A stretch of DNA of 64,000 nucleotides from NCBI GenBank assembly GCA_021234535.1, contig CM037842.1:8425361-8489360 (forward strand). Direction: 5' to 3'. Below the pieces are notes generated by a model. It was not told the origin of the DNA. It was given only the letters and a program-made list of their open reading frames with translations, and did not search any database. Origin of the DNA: Stichopus chloronotus (Eukaryota; Echinodermata; Holothuroidea; Aspidochirotida; Stichopodidae). This document shows, piece after piece, positions 47,901-59,540 of this stretch. The stretch's first letter is position 1; the number at the start of each line of letters is the position of its first letter. The position numbers and the translations under genes are program-made.

Positions 47901-49177
47901 ACTAACTAGGAGATTCTGAATATCCAAAACATGACTGAAGCAACAATGATAGGGTAATTAAGGATCAAAATTTCCTATTAGCTTATCTGTGACTCTACAC
48001 CTTTTGCTACAAGGCAATACCTGCCCATATTAAACTTTTGTCAATAACTGTAGGAAAAGATACGTGACTAATAAGACTATTAGGAAGTATTGGATGTAAT
48101 TGCTTCCTTCAAACTTGTCACGGAAAAAAAAAGAAAAACAAAAAACAGTCAACTGGATGAGCCCCTTTAACATCCGAAGATCTTTTGTTCAAAGTTAACA
48201 GGAACTAAGCACCATCATTAAGCCAGCTGTTTGCACGGGTACAGATTATTGTGAGACAGATGCTGCATGCAAATTTGCATTTGACTCATTTGGTAAACCA
48301 GATGTACATTACTAGGTGGTAGTTCATTCCTACATATACCTGCATTCTTGTAAGTTTACATGCTTGCTTTTTTGTTTCATCCGCATGTTTTTTTTTTCTT
48401 CTATCGAGGCGTATCTAGGCACATGGTACGTTTTGATGTTGCATTCGAGCTGCGCGGTGCAGCACGCCTTTGCATACGTTCATTGACATTTGAAAATCAA
48501 TGCCTCCTTTGTGTAGATTTGCAAACACACAGATTCATGATTAGCAGGTGTTATTACTCATTTGCACGAGGATAATCCCTTAAGGTCCTCCTGCCAGTAA
48601 AACAGACGCATCCAGAAAAAAAAGGAAAAGAAAAAAAAATAGTCCCGTCAGTAGAGGATTTTCCTGAAAGCTAGGTTGCTCTAGAAGGAAAAAAAAAATG
48701 AAAGGTTTTCTCAGTGATAATCCTCCATTGGTTTTTTTTATTCCCTCGTTACTTCTGTCCTTCTTTGAATGCAGGGTGAAATGTTTACTCTAGCGGCAAA
48801 TTTCTCTCCCTTTTGGAGACCCCATTGTCCTGGGCGAGGACAAAGGGCTCTGCCCCTGGGCAGCATTGGCATTCTCAGCCTAGTGTTTTGTTGTCCCGTA
48901 TCTCCCCCCAGTGGCAATCTTTGCCTGTTCCAAACCTTCCTGCTCTGAAAACAATATGCAGCTGGTATGTTATTGACAGAGGGTTTGGATAAACTTCTAT
49001 GTATCCATGCTTCCAACTCCTGTAAGCTGTTTTTATTAAAAAAGCAAAAAAAAAAAAGACTGAATTTTATGGTTTTCTTCCACTTTCTTGTTGGTTTTTA
49101 CCTTGCCTCTCTCCTCCTCTCTCTCCCTTTCTCTGTTGCATTTGTGCAGTTTCCTCTTCCACTGCCTCCCTCACCAG
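44991..49177. other. Non-coding with purine-rich tracts; no gene called
   Basis: Contains near-pure polypurine tracts at about 46297-46362 and 47190-47298 and many A/T runs. A strong plus-strand donor (AAG|GTGAGTACG) at about 45080 has only a 10-nt candidate exon upstream, so it is not called. A minus frame at 48738-49016 lacks splice support. Confidence 0.45.
46028..46081 (+). promoter_or_regulatory. Juxtaposed 3' and 5' splice-site motif (possible recursive splice site)
   Basis: A pyrimidine-rich stretch (TTTTCTTTTTCATGCATTTTT, then CTCATCTTGTCCC) has no AG before TTCAG at 46071-46075, immediately followed by GTAAGC. The tract ends about 20 nt before the CAG, slightly distant. Same architecture as the 1201-1269 site and same strand. 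Confidence 0.2.
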
Positions 49178-49286
49178 GCCTGCTCTTGTGATGTTTCTTT
49201 TTCAAATTCTGCCCAAGTCCCAGCTATCCTAGATGGTTTCCCTCTGGCCGGTTTTGATGGGCATACCATTGTTGTCTGGTTTCCCG
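49178..49286 (+). CDS. Candidate exon (109 nt), unknown product
   Basis: A good acceptor (TTTCCTCTTCCACTGCCTCC then CTCACCAG, AG at 49176-49177) opens a frame starting GCC TGC TCT. The frame continues through a GTAAATGG donor at 49287 and terminates downstream at 49327. The peptide includes AQVPAILDGFPLAGFDGHT followed by IVVWFPG, less biased than most frames here. Phase 0 in, phase 1 out. I do not recognise it. The donor is moderate; the pyrimidine tract may be low-complexity DNA. Confidence 0.25.
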
Positions 49287-52200
49287 GTAAATGGGGTCGT
49301 TCTCTAGAATTCAGGGGATCAGAGTAAATAATACCACGAGTAACAATTTTGTTGGTATTGTCCTACGGATATTATTCCTCCCTGTCTCTGTGGTAGGGTA
49401 GGTGAGATACCGATATTCTTTTTTTTTTATCTTTTTTCATCCTTCTTCTGTATTTTATTCCCACCGTACCTTAAGTTGGAGAGTGATTTTGCAGGGATTA
49501 TTATCCAAATAAGTCCAAAAAGAAAAAAAAAAGTAAAAGCTTTTTTGCCCTGTTTTGGTGGTATGTGACATGTGCTATGTCAATTAATTACGTCAAGAAT
49601 AATAACACTGAACCTAAAGAAAACTGTGGCCCGGTTCATAAATACACAAATTCATAAATTCACAACGATTTCTATTATTGACACTGACCAAAAGAAAAAG
49701 AAAAGTAGTGACTTGTTAAAGTCTAGATTGGAGAGTATAATGAGGACACACATACACATTGCACTTCCTGTCGTCCTGTCGACTTTCAAGCTTGAAACGT
49801 TTTGGCCGATTTAAAGATTCAATCATCCCTCAGCAGATTGCCATAACATGGTCTCCATTTGTGTTTGTCATTCTGTCGGAGGGATTGATTGTTTTGTCAC
49901 GGATGTGGAACAATCGTGTCCGATTTTTGATGGGATGAGGAGTGTTTGCAGGTCAAGATATTGCGAGTTATGTTTGGTTGTTTGAATATGTGGAATGTTT
50001 GTCCCATTAAATGTGTCTGCATAACTTCCTAAGTAATTCACCGGATGGTTTGGTTAAATAGGTAATGGTGCCAGATATCCTTAAAATGGTGCAATGTCAT
50101 CTTCCACCACTCCGTACCCCTTTGTAGTTCCCATTTGTCCACAAGGAGAATAGACATATTTTTGACACAGACTTTACTGCTTATCACTTCCTATGAATGA
50201 GCCACAAAGGTGCATCCTGTAATTTTTATGATTTCCCACTCTCACATGATGGCAAAAAAACATCCTTTAAAAAGCAAGTCAACAAAATAATCCATTTTAA
50301 GCAACCTGTCCACTACAGACATTAGTTGGCATCTGGTGAGCCTAATTCTGTTAGGCAATGGATCTTTATTCCTCATTCAGTAAAAAAAAAAAAAAAGCTG
50401 CTAAGAAAAGCCATCATAGAAACAAATTCTGCCAGTGAGAATGCACACTGCCCTCACCATTAAGTGAACCTTTGTGATGTTGTCAGCCTGCAACTGTAGT
50501 CTTCATCCATGCTGTCTAGTCCCCCTCATATCCATCAAAGAACTCAACATGATCTGGTGTTAGGTTCATATACGGTTCTAATTACCAAATTGTTTTTGAA
50601 CTGCAGTCATTTAATGCACTAGGTTGGGGCTTGGAATTAACCAAAGCAATAGTTACAAACATTGTTACACAGTACATCATAGAGAAAGATGGAAGTATCG
50701 CACGTAAAGTGGCAGGTGTGATCCCCTAGTCTGGACAAAGCACGGCACACCGTACACCTATGCCGGTTGGTTCTCGGATTGGTTAGATCTAAATGACAAC
50801 TGGCCGCACTGTGATAGGATAACTTCATGCAATCACAGCTGTTTCAGTTAGTTTGCCCTGTAGTTCTAATATCCTTCTCTGAAGTGCTTTGCATCTATAC
50901 TGCCCTAGCATGTCATTTGGGAATAAAGGAAGGTTGCTTGAATTTAGCTTCCTATGTAAGGTAGATATGAAAGAATGGTATATTATTGAGACAGCTATCT
51001 TTATGTACTTCATCTTGTTATTGGTTTTGTTTCTGGTTCATTTGCTTCTTTCCGGGGGGGGGGGGGGGGGGGGGAGAGGCTCGCATTAAAAGTATTCCAT
51101 GAAATAGTGAAGACCTGAGTCAGCAGAGCTTCAGAACAAAATATTACCATAAATTTATCGTTGGCTCTCCTGAAGGAAAATGACCTGATTTTTGCCTTAA
51201 AAAAACATGTGCAACTTAAATTAGCACATGTATACAAAGAAGTATGATGTTTTGCTTCAATTTTGAAATTATTCAGGTCAATCTTCTACTTAGTCAGTTG
51301 ATACATTCATAGCAATTACCCCCTTTATTTTTTGGGCGAGGGGTTGGTAGGGCATTTCTTGTTCTTCAGCATCATTCAAAAAGTGCCCGAGATTGTTGAC
51401 ACGAGTCTGTAATGACACATCCAAGCTTGTTTATTGGTAGAATACTCACGTTGAGTTTCAATGAATGCTCAGCAGTATTGGTGGCCTTAACATTTTATTT
51501 AATACTTTCTAATGAACTGAAAGGGGGTTTATAAAATTTTGGGGCAAAATTTTGAAATTCATTGTTTAGGCATTTCCATGTGCATGTAACTGCAACTGTG
51601 GGTGTCTGAGAATGTACTTTCGCCATAGACTGTTAAACTATTATACAGGCCTGCCCAGTCAATGGCCTTGAATCGTGTATACAGTCTACCATACATGTAT
51701 TTTATTACATAATATTCAACTTCTTTGCCTTATAAGCACAACAAACCTGTATGGCAATTTACTTTGAGAAGTATTCTTAAAATACCTTTTAATCAGAAAA
51801 TCTGTCAAGATAAACAACATTTCTTTTTTTATTCTAAGTCTTTTAAATTATGTAAAAGATTTCTCATAAAAACATTGCCATGAGCACTGTATCCACAAGA
51901 AAGGCATTTGCAAACTTCAAAAGATTCAGAAAGAAGTAGTGTAATTGCAACAGGAGTGAAAGACCTTTTTCTTTCAAAAAAAAAGAATAAAATGTTTTAC
52001 TCCTAATCCTGTGATTTTGCCGACACACTCAAGAGAGGGGAACTGATCTTTTTGTTATGAAATCCTGAAGCCTTAGCCATGTTTGATCTGTTGATGCAGT
52101 ATGTGATTCTATAATGTCCTCAACATGCAGGGAAAGCATTCACTGAAGGGTGTAATCTCATTACACACTGCTAAATATATAAGAAATGGACCAAAAGTTT

Positions 52201-54749
52201 TCCCTCTAAACTAAGTAGAGCATTCTGAAAGTTTTTCATTACAAATGGGGGGTGCAGAACAACGTATTAGTATTTGAAATCCACTTTTATGTCATAAGAA
52301 ATCTTCAATTACAGGGTTTTCACCTCTCAGTCATGATTCAATAAATTTTTGTTTGAAACGCTGATGAAATTCTGGTGAGAAAAAATTGTTACTGTTTATT
52401 GAAACACTTTTAAATATCACAAGAGGTATTTGCTATCACCTACAAAGCTAAATGGTACAGTCCCACTCTGTTTGCCAATCAACCAATTAAATTGCTTCTT
52501 TCTCAACTGGAGGCTTGTTCAGTCACAGAGAATGGTGTGCATGTTTCCAGTGTTTATTGTACTTGGTACCCACTACAAACTAGCTCACAGGCAGGTAGTG
52601 TGCAAGAAAGAAAAAAAAAATGACTTCGTGTACATGTGTGCGTATGACTGGGGCAAATAAGTGAGTTTTGTGATGGACGTTTTCGGAGCTGGTTCAGGTT
52701 GTTGATTCACACACAGAGAGCAGCTCCACTTACTTGATCAATGAGTTTGTATACTGTAATATTATGCAAGGCCAGTTAGAATGATCTGTAGGGGATGTGA
52801 TTACCTTCACTCTTAGTGGATATTTCGTCAGTTGGAAAAGTTTTCGGACCTCTTTCTCTTGATTCAATTTATTTTTCTCTCTCAGCGGAAAGGACCACGG
52901 TGATTGTTACATGAGCGACAGGATTTTTATATTTATAAAACAAACAGGATGATGGAACCATCTCATCTGTGGAATATATTTAGGATTATTTTACCTTTGG
53001 TTTCCCTTCTTGGTAAGAGAATTTATTCTTTTTCTTTTCAATTTTGTATTTTTTTAATTTCCACTTACTATGACATATTGGTGTAGAGTCTGCCATCATT
53101 GTTCATCATACTGGATTTATAAAGAGGGTCATCAGACAAATTTCATGGTTGCTATGAGTGCAAGGAACCCTGTAAAGCGAGGAAGCCGACCTGTGTATGT
53201 CATGGTCAGACACTGTAAAATCAAGTCATCATACCTTAGATTCCCCTGGCGGCTTTGCACCAAGAGTTTACTGAATTTTAACCCTTCATGAGGAAACATC
53301 CCAAAATCAAATTTGCATTTAGTAAAAGGAGAAGTGGTCTCAGGTCAGGTAATTAGCAAATTTTGCTTTGGATTGGAATCATCAGCCAGCCAGGTCTTTA
53401 CACTTTTGAGATGAATTGTTTGCTTTCTTTTCAAGCTTTTTGAGCAACTAGTGACAGCAGTATCATGTATGCAACTTATAAGTAATGGCCAGTGACCTCT
53501 TTTAGAGCTATTCTCATAAAATTAATGTTATTGTAGATCTGCTTGACTGTTTCTCTCCACCCAAAGTTGAATAACTGTTCTCAAGATGTAACAGTCATAG
53601 ACACAATTGTATCAAATTCAACATCAAAGCACGAAAAGAAATATTAAAAAGAAAAAGAAAGGGGAAAAAAGATTAAAACTTCTGACATTTCTAGGGGTAG
53701 GGAATTGTCAACGTCTGCTCGTAACCATTCTCCTTTAAAAAGTCTTTCGCAAACTCAGAAATTCTTTGAAACTTTGCCCTATCCTGATCCCCGATTGGAA
53801 TCCAGTCAGATTTCATCACTTAGACTGGGTACAAACCTCCTTCTGTTTTTCCTGTAAGTTTTAGTATATTATATCATTTCCATCTAAGGAATGTTTCTGA
53901 TGGTCAGTGGTATCTTATGATAGTACTGTATAGTGTCATTCCCATTGTTGCACATAAAAAATTTCTAACCAGCGAGTAGTCTGCCGGCCATACTGTATAG
54001 CGGCTCTTTGTGACCGTAACTGTACATTCACAACATAACTTTAGTGTATAATTATCCCGGCTACAGTTTTTCGTGACCATTATCCTTTTTGTTTTCTTTT
54101 TCTGTGATTAACAATTACTTCGGTGTACGTAGTAACGCATGTGCAGCGTACATGAATAATTTTTACTCTGAGGACAGCCCACGAGAAGCAGAGATGCTTA
54201 TCCATTACCAAGAGAAAAATACAATAAACAAACAAAAATGCAAAATTAAGGCATCTCTTTCTTTGTCTCAAAGGCAACCTCATCCTCCATTTGTAGGACG
54301 ACTACATTAGTACTGATATTTCTGTAGCTTGGGCATTGTGTGCATCATGTTTGTAACCAAGTGATATCTACAGACAGTGCCTTAATTTACATAACATGTC
54401 ACACTGTTACATTGATGCATCAACGGATCTAGCAGCCTTTAACCGCACAGCCTCAGGACCTTCAAAACTGACAGATAGATGCCATTACAGAGCTCCAGCG
54501 AAAGGTGTCACAAATATCACAATTTTTTGTTGTCACAGAATTTGTAATTTTTTTGTCCTTTGTCATGACAAGTCAAATAAGTGTATCATCTGCATAATTA
54601 GGTTCATTTTTCCAGATCGCTGTTGTTATAAAATTGTTATCAGCAACACCTTTCTGTCTTCAGTTTTAACTTGATTACATACAGAATGGTTTCAGTTAAA
54701 TCACTTGAAGTCATGTTAGTACATGTAGTACAGTATGATAGCATGCGAT
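49287..54749. other. Non-coding with a long G-run; no gene called
   Basis: AT-rich sequence with short ORFs only. The G21 run at 51054-51074 is listed separately. 49850-50000 and 50690-50800 have somewhat higher complexity. I saw no repeat arrays, RNA genes or mobile-element proteins. Confidence 0.5.
51054..51074 (+). repeat. G21 homopolymer
   Basis: Twenty-one consecutive G, the longest mononucleotide G run in the window. Others: G13 at 29139 and 60210, G11 at 32763, C11 at 36848. G-quadruplex potential; actual length is likely polymorphic or sequencing-limited. Confidence 0.9.
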
Positions 54750-54925
54750 ATCACAGGGCAGCTGTCAGCCGCAATAGCACAGAGAGCAACGTCTCCTACT
54801 AACATTAAATTAAAGATATCCCATGGGCTATAACAACAATAATAATACTCTGACAATATGCCTGTTTTTTGGTTCCTCTTACCTACCATCAATGGCAAAC
54901 TTTACAGTACATATTTTCTTTCCTC
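54750..54925. repeat. Diverged ~182-bp tandem duplication, copy 1
   Basis: Aligns with 54932-55119. Shared landmarks are ATCA(C/T)AGGGCAGCTG, CCTACTAACATT, CCCATGG, an ACAATAATAA microsatellite, GGTTCCTCTTACCTACCATCA and TTTACAGTACAT.TTTTCTTTC. On the minus strand both copies contain GGTAG|GTAAGAGG, a donor-like motif, and short repeated peptides (MPLMVGKRN). No acceptor supports an exon. Confidence 0.85.
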
Positions 54926-54931
54926 CGCAAA

Positions 54932-55119
54932 ATCATAGGGCAGCTGGTAGCCGTAATAGCCAAGAGAACAACATCCCCTACTAACATTGAATTTAAGTTA
55001 GAACCCATGGTATAATAACAACAATAAGAATAATAATAATACTCTGCCAATATGCTTGTTTTGTGGTTCCTCTTACCTACCATCAGTGGCAAGCTTTACA
55101 GTACATGTTTTCTTTCTCT
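54932..55119. repeat. Diverged ~182-bp tandem duplication, copy 2
   Basis: Second copy. It is longer because its ACAAT/AAT microsatellite has expanded (about 55015-55040). Substitutions are spread along its length, so this duplication is older than the 230-bp one. It ends just before the pyrimidine tract of the exon candidate at 55152. Confidence 0.85.
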
Positions 55120-55151
55120 GGATTTCATTCTTTTTGTATTTTTTCCCCCAG

Positions 55152-55283
55152 ACCTTTTCAGTTGTAATTAATAACCAGACTGGTGGGGAAACTGTCACCC
55201 TCAGCACGTCATTGACCCTTGACTATAACGTTATTAACCAACAATTCCAGGATGGTGTTGCAAAGTATAAGTTAGCAAAGTAA
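55152..55283 (+). CDS. Candidate exon (terminal if the stop is used), unknown product
   Basis: A strong acceptor (TTCTTTTTGTATTTTTTCCC then CCAG, AG at 55150-55151) is followed by 43 codons and TAA at 55281-55283. Only this frame is open; the other two stop within 6 codons. The peptide is TFSVVINNQTGGETVTL, then STSLTLDYNVINQQFQDGV, ending AKYKLAK. It has normal amino-acid balance and two N-x-S/T-like spots. A weak donor-like GTATAAG near the end could make it internal. It starts in phase 0, so it cannot be spliced directly to 49178-49286 (phase 1 out). No poly-A signal is obvious just downstream. Family not recognised. Confidence 0.35.
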   Translation, partial: TFSVVINNQTGGETVTLSTSLTLDYNVINQQFQDGVAKYKLAK

Positions 55284-58200
55284 TCTTAAAAAGTTCTGTA
55301 GGTCCCATCTATTTTGCCCCATCTACCCTCCTGAATGATATTGAAAATTGTGGAAGTGAACTTGACCAACAGCTAGATAAATATCATCGGGTTTCCCCAA
55401 GGGATGACGGGGTAGACCGTTTTTAGGTCGATCTCCCCGGAACATACCTTACATCGGATAAGTTTTCTCCAGCACCTGAGCACTCTCGCCTCTGGGATGT
55501 GACGTTTTGCCCATTACTGGCGATTCCGTTTCACTTAATGCCTTGTAAGTGTATTAAGCCACATTAAGCACATGGGGGAACCAAGGTGAACTGTTCTCAT
55601 TAAAACAGAAAAAAAACAAAAAGACAGATGAAAACAGAAAGGAGAAAAGAAAATGGGGCAAAAAAAAAAAAAAGGATGCAAAATGTCAAACCATTCTCAC
55701 CGTGGATCTCCTTTCCCGAGTAAATATTGCATTATGAGGACTTTTCACTTTCAGAGCAGTTAGCGCTAACAAACATACATGGAGACTCTCACTAAGGCAA
55801 GGACTCTTGGAAACAGTGAGACATTTACTTTTTCTTTTCTACTTATCCAACTTACTGGTACTGAACCAAACTAAATAATTACGAACAGTAATGGCCTGAC
55901 GCAGGTGAAAACTTTTAAAGCTGTAACCCCTCAATTTAAAATTATCACCCACAATGTAGGTATTATTAGCAATATCCTATGTATGGTGATGATTTTAAGA
56001 CACTGCTACCTCTAGATATAAAATGAGACTTTAAATTGAGTGTTCTTCACTTTGTTACCATCCAGTAACTGGAAAAAGTGTGTATTACCTGGAAAGGGAA
56101 TCTAAATTTACCACATTTTCTGATGATATTTATCTACAGTAAAAGGTTCAACTTTCTCTCAAGTGCCACCAGTATTTCTCTTCAAGTACAAGTATACACA
56201 AAACTTTCTGTGAAGGCACAAACCAGCTATCTACTTCCACCCATGGTTATCATCTTTCACTGGACACTCCATCTGCACCTTTTAAGTTGCATCTCACATT
56301 CTGTACATGCTTTCTTGTAAATGGAAGTTTGTATAATCCTCTGAATAATTTTTAAATGTTTTTAGTAGTTGTCATAATAAACTACAATACTTGCATACAG
56401 ACTGCACACAGTTAAGCTCTGAATATTCTTCTCAGCTGACTTGCGTTTACGTCAAGCATTACTTTATTCCCAGCGGAGGACGGTATCTAAAGCTCTATAC
56501 CTCTTGCAGACCTGCTGTTTTAATCTGCTGCTTCTCGGCAAATGGGGGCCCTATCGGCAGTTGCAGCGTGTGTATTGGATGTCACGCTTGCAGTTCTGCG
56601 TGACACAGTCAGTCAGTCGGCACTGTTATGCTGTGACTAACTTCACCCAATATCTACATGTTGTGGGCAGGCCAATCGAGCCTAAAATAACTCATGCAGT
56701 GAACACATGCGCTCGTTTTTTACCGTAGTGAGCGTGCGACTGCTCTCTCTATTTTCAGTACGTAGTTTTCAAATACTCGTAATGTTTTAGCTGACTGAAA
56801 TGCTAGTATACTGGTTGTGTGTCCCCATAAATGAGTGAACAGTTTTGTTTGTATTGTTGCACATAGGTTGTACGTGCCTGTATTGGGTGTAATCTTTGCA
56901 CACGTCCCATCAATGTTCCAGACATCCAAATTGAATATTTCAGTTCTGCACTAAAGTTCTACACTAAAGTCTTATGTTGGACCCCATGGTCTAAACAAAA
57001 TTGGTTACATCTTGATAATAGGAACATTCTTAAATTCTGAGTAAGATGTGTAATTGTAACCAGAGTGTTACAGATTAAAGTTTTAGAACCTGTAAATCCT
57101 GTTAAAGTGGTAAACAAACAAAATTATTACCAGGTTGTAAGTACTAGGACCTGTAAACAAATGTCCTGTGAAGGTTATTGGGTCCAGCATTTTTAAAGGT
57201 TATTATGTTTTGCAAGTAAGACCAAGCTGTAAACTTATGAACCTGTTTATATGTGGAACTAAGAGTATCTTAAGAGTGGGTCTAGTCTGTAAAACTACAT
57301 GACTGGCCTGTACAACTAAAAGTGGTCTGTGTGGAACTAAGGTTGGTCTATAGGAAAGTTACTGTGCCTGAGAAATGTAAAGTCCTTTGTAAAGCACTGT
57401 TTTACGGTCTACCCTCATAGCTTTCCGTTACACCCACAATATGCAGTATATATAGAGAATCTATGCACATATTTGACACTAATTCCACTCTGATTTTCAC
57501 CAGCAATCCCTTCTCCGCATCTCTGGTTTCCTTCGTTTGACGTTCCTTGATCGATGGTGAAACAAAAGCCTGTATTTTAAATAGTGAATCTCTTCTTCCT
57601 GGTTTGATGCAATTAAAAATCATCAGTTGCCGTTACCCTGGTGATGTACGGTTTTGTACCCTCACTGTTCGTACTTTGAACTGAGCTTAAATGTGAGAGA
57701 TATAATATATGCATTATGCTGTAATTATAATGGATGTTCTCTGTAAAGTCAAAGAGAAATATTGTTTATAATGCATGAACATGGAATCCAAAGAAAAGTT
57801 TTAATACCCTTATTAAATCATTCAGTTTCACAGTAAACATTAGCAATAGCTTCATCTCCTCAAAACATAAATGGAAAAGCTGAGTTACAGACGATGCGTC
57901 ACTCGAAGTTGACGAGGTCTGTGTGAACAAATTATTCTCAACAAATTTTAACTGAATGTCTCTCTGTGAGAAATTTGTCTCTTGAAAAAAAGAAGCCTAC
58001 TGTCGCTGCTTTATTGAGAATAATCTGTATTTTTTTTGTCCATGAATAATATCAGGTGTAAAATTAAGATTTTGTTTTTGGTAAACCTGATGCATATATC
58101 CCATTAAATTGTGATGTGTGGGTAAATTACAGGGGGTTATAAGGAATAAGAAATAGTTAACACAACTTTCTACAGGTTCTTCCTCCATATGTTTCATTAA

Positions 58201-58514
58201 TTCTCTGCAACATGGAATATACCATGCAATCTCGACCAAAACCAATTTTTAAGTCGACCTCCCAAAAGACAAATAAAAAAAAAAAAAAAACACTTTACAT
58301 TTCCATATGTATGGGAGTAAGAAAATGTTAATATATAATGGCATATTTCTGTTAACACAGTGAATGCCTGGAGTGAATTTGGTGCTGCTGTTCTGTCAGT
58401 TTATAGCCTCGCAATCCTTGGGTGATGTATGGCAGTGGCTAACTCAAATGGGAGAAATTTGATGCTGAGAGTGTTTCTCACAACAGCATACAGTATGTTC
58501 CTCTAAACCGAGCG
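55284..58514. other. Non-coding, no gene seen
   Basis: AT-rich. 57085-57400 has a loose repetition of CTGTAAAACTA / GGTCTGT phrases that may be a decayed tandem repeat. ORFs at 56391-56728 (plus) and 57402-57623 (minus) are short without splice support. Confidence 0.45.
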
Positions 58515-58645
58515 ACCTTGGCCTTGTTTTGTGAAAAAATTCATGCATTTTCCAAACTTGTCAAATTTCCTTCACAATACTGGCAATTACGGTCAAACTT
58601 GTAAAGAGGTCCCTGGCCCATTTGTCACATACAACTGAACAATTA
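58515..58645 (+). repeat. Old duplicated segment, copy 1
   Basis: Similar to 59410-59540 about 892 bp downstream: TTGTTTT.TGA, TTTTCCAAA(C), TGTCA.ATTTC.TTC, CGGTCAAACT or TGGTCAAACT, AGAGG, and TCACATACAA.(T)GAAC. Both blocks are followed by TTGGTTTTTTGAAAA-type sequence (58684 and 59949) at differing distances. Diverged; not coding. Confidence 0.5.
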
Positions 58646-59409
58646 TTGTCAATATATATGATTGAAGGCATTAACTATTCAGTTTGGTTTTTGAAAACTT
58701 GGGACCACATACTTTTCGCAGCATTGCTATTTGCATTGTGATCTGACTGCATCCTTCGAACTCCTTGCAAACTGACCGATATCCGATATCAACTCAGTGT
58801 GGCCCTTCAAGGCACTCTTAAAGTTGATGAAAGGCAAGGCCATTACATGGTCAGAAGAATGACCATATATCTATATATCCAATGTCTCTCCATTAGTCCA
58901 TAAGGAAATCACCAAATAAAAACAGGCAGTCAAGTTGAGGAGACTGAAATTTTCTCACATCTTTCCCTTCATTTTCTATCTCCTTGAAGTATTTCTTAGA
59001 AGTTGTTGCCAGCAATATTATTGAAGGCCAGTGAGTTTGACAGGGTTATGAAGAGGGCTTATTGTTCAGATTTAGTAGTCCATAGGCGGGCAGTGTTAAG
59101 GTGATAGTCTCTGGTCACTGTGAGCAGCTCCCTGCTGTAACAGTATATCCTCTGGCTGTATAACTGGCTTGAAGAGCTATAGTATCACAGGATTTGTGGG
59201 TTCATTCATTCAAATATTCTGCCTCGAGTCAGTCTTGCATGTATGTAGTACTGTCATCACTATCTAGGAGTTCAGAACTATCAAATCAGCTCTCTCACTT
59301 ATGGTAATAGCAGACCTCCATGTTGCAATGGAGGAAAATTTGTATCGGGATTTGTCCTTAAATGCTTTTCTCCAGTCTTCCAACAAATGAGCTGTTGCAT
59401 GAAGAGGCT

Positions 59410-59540
59410 CATATGAGTTGTTTTATGAGAATCACTGAATTTTCCAAAACCTGTCACATTTCATTCGCATACTTACGACAGTGGTCAAACTAAGAGGATC
59501 CCCAAGTTTCACATACAAAGGAACATTATAGCTGGAATAT
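59410..59540 (+). repeat. Old duplicated segment, copy 2
   Basis: Second copy of the 58515-58645 block, same orientation. Similarity is patchy with small indels, so boundaries are approximate. Confidence 0.5.
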
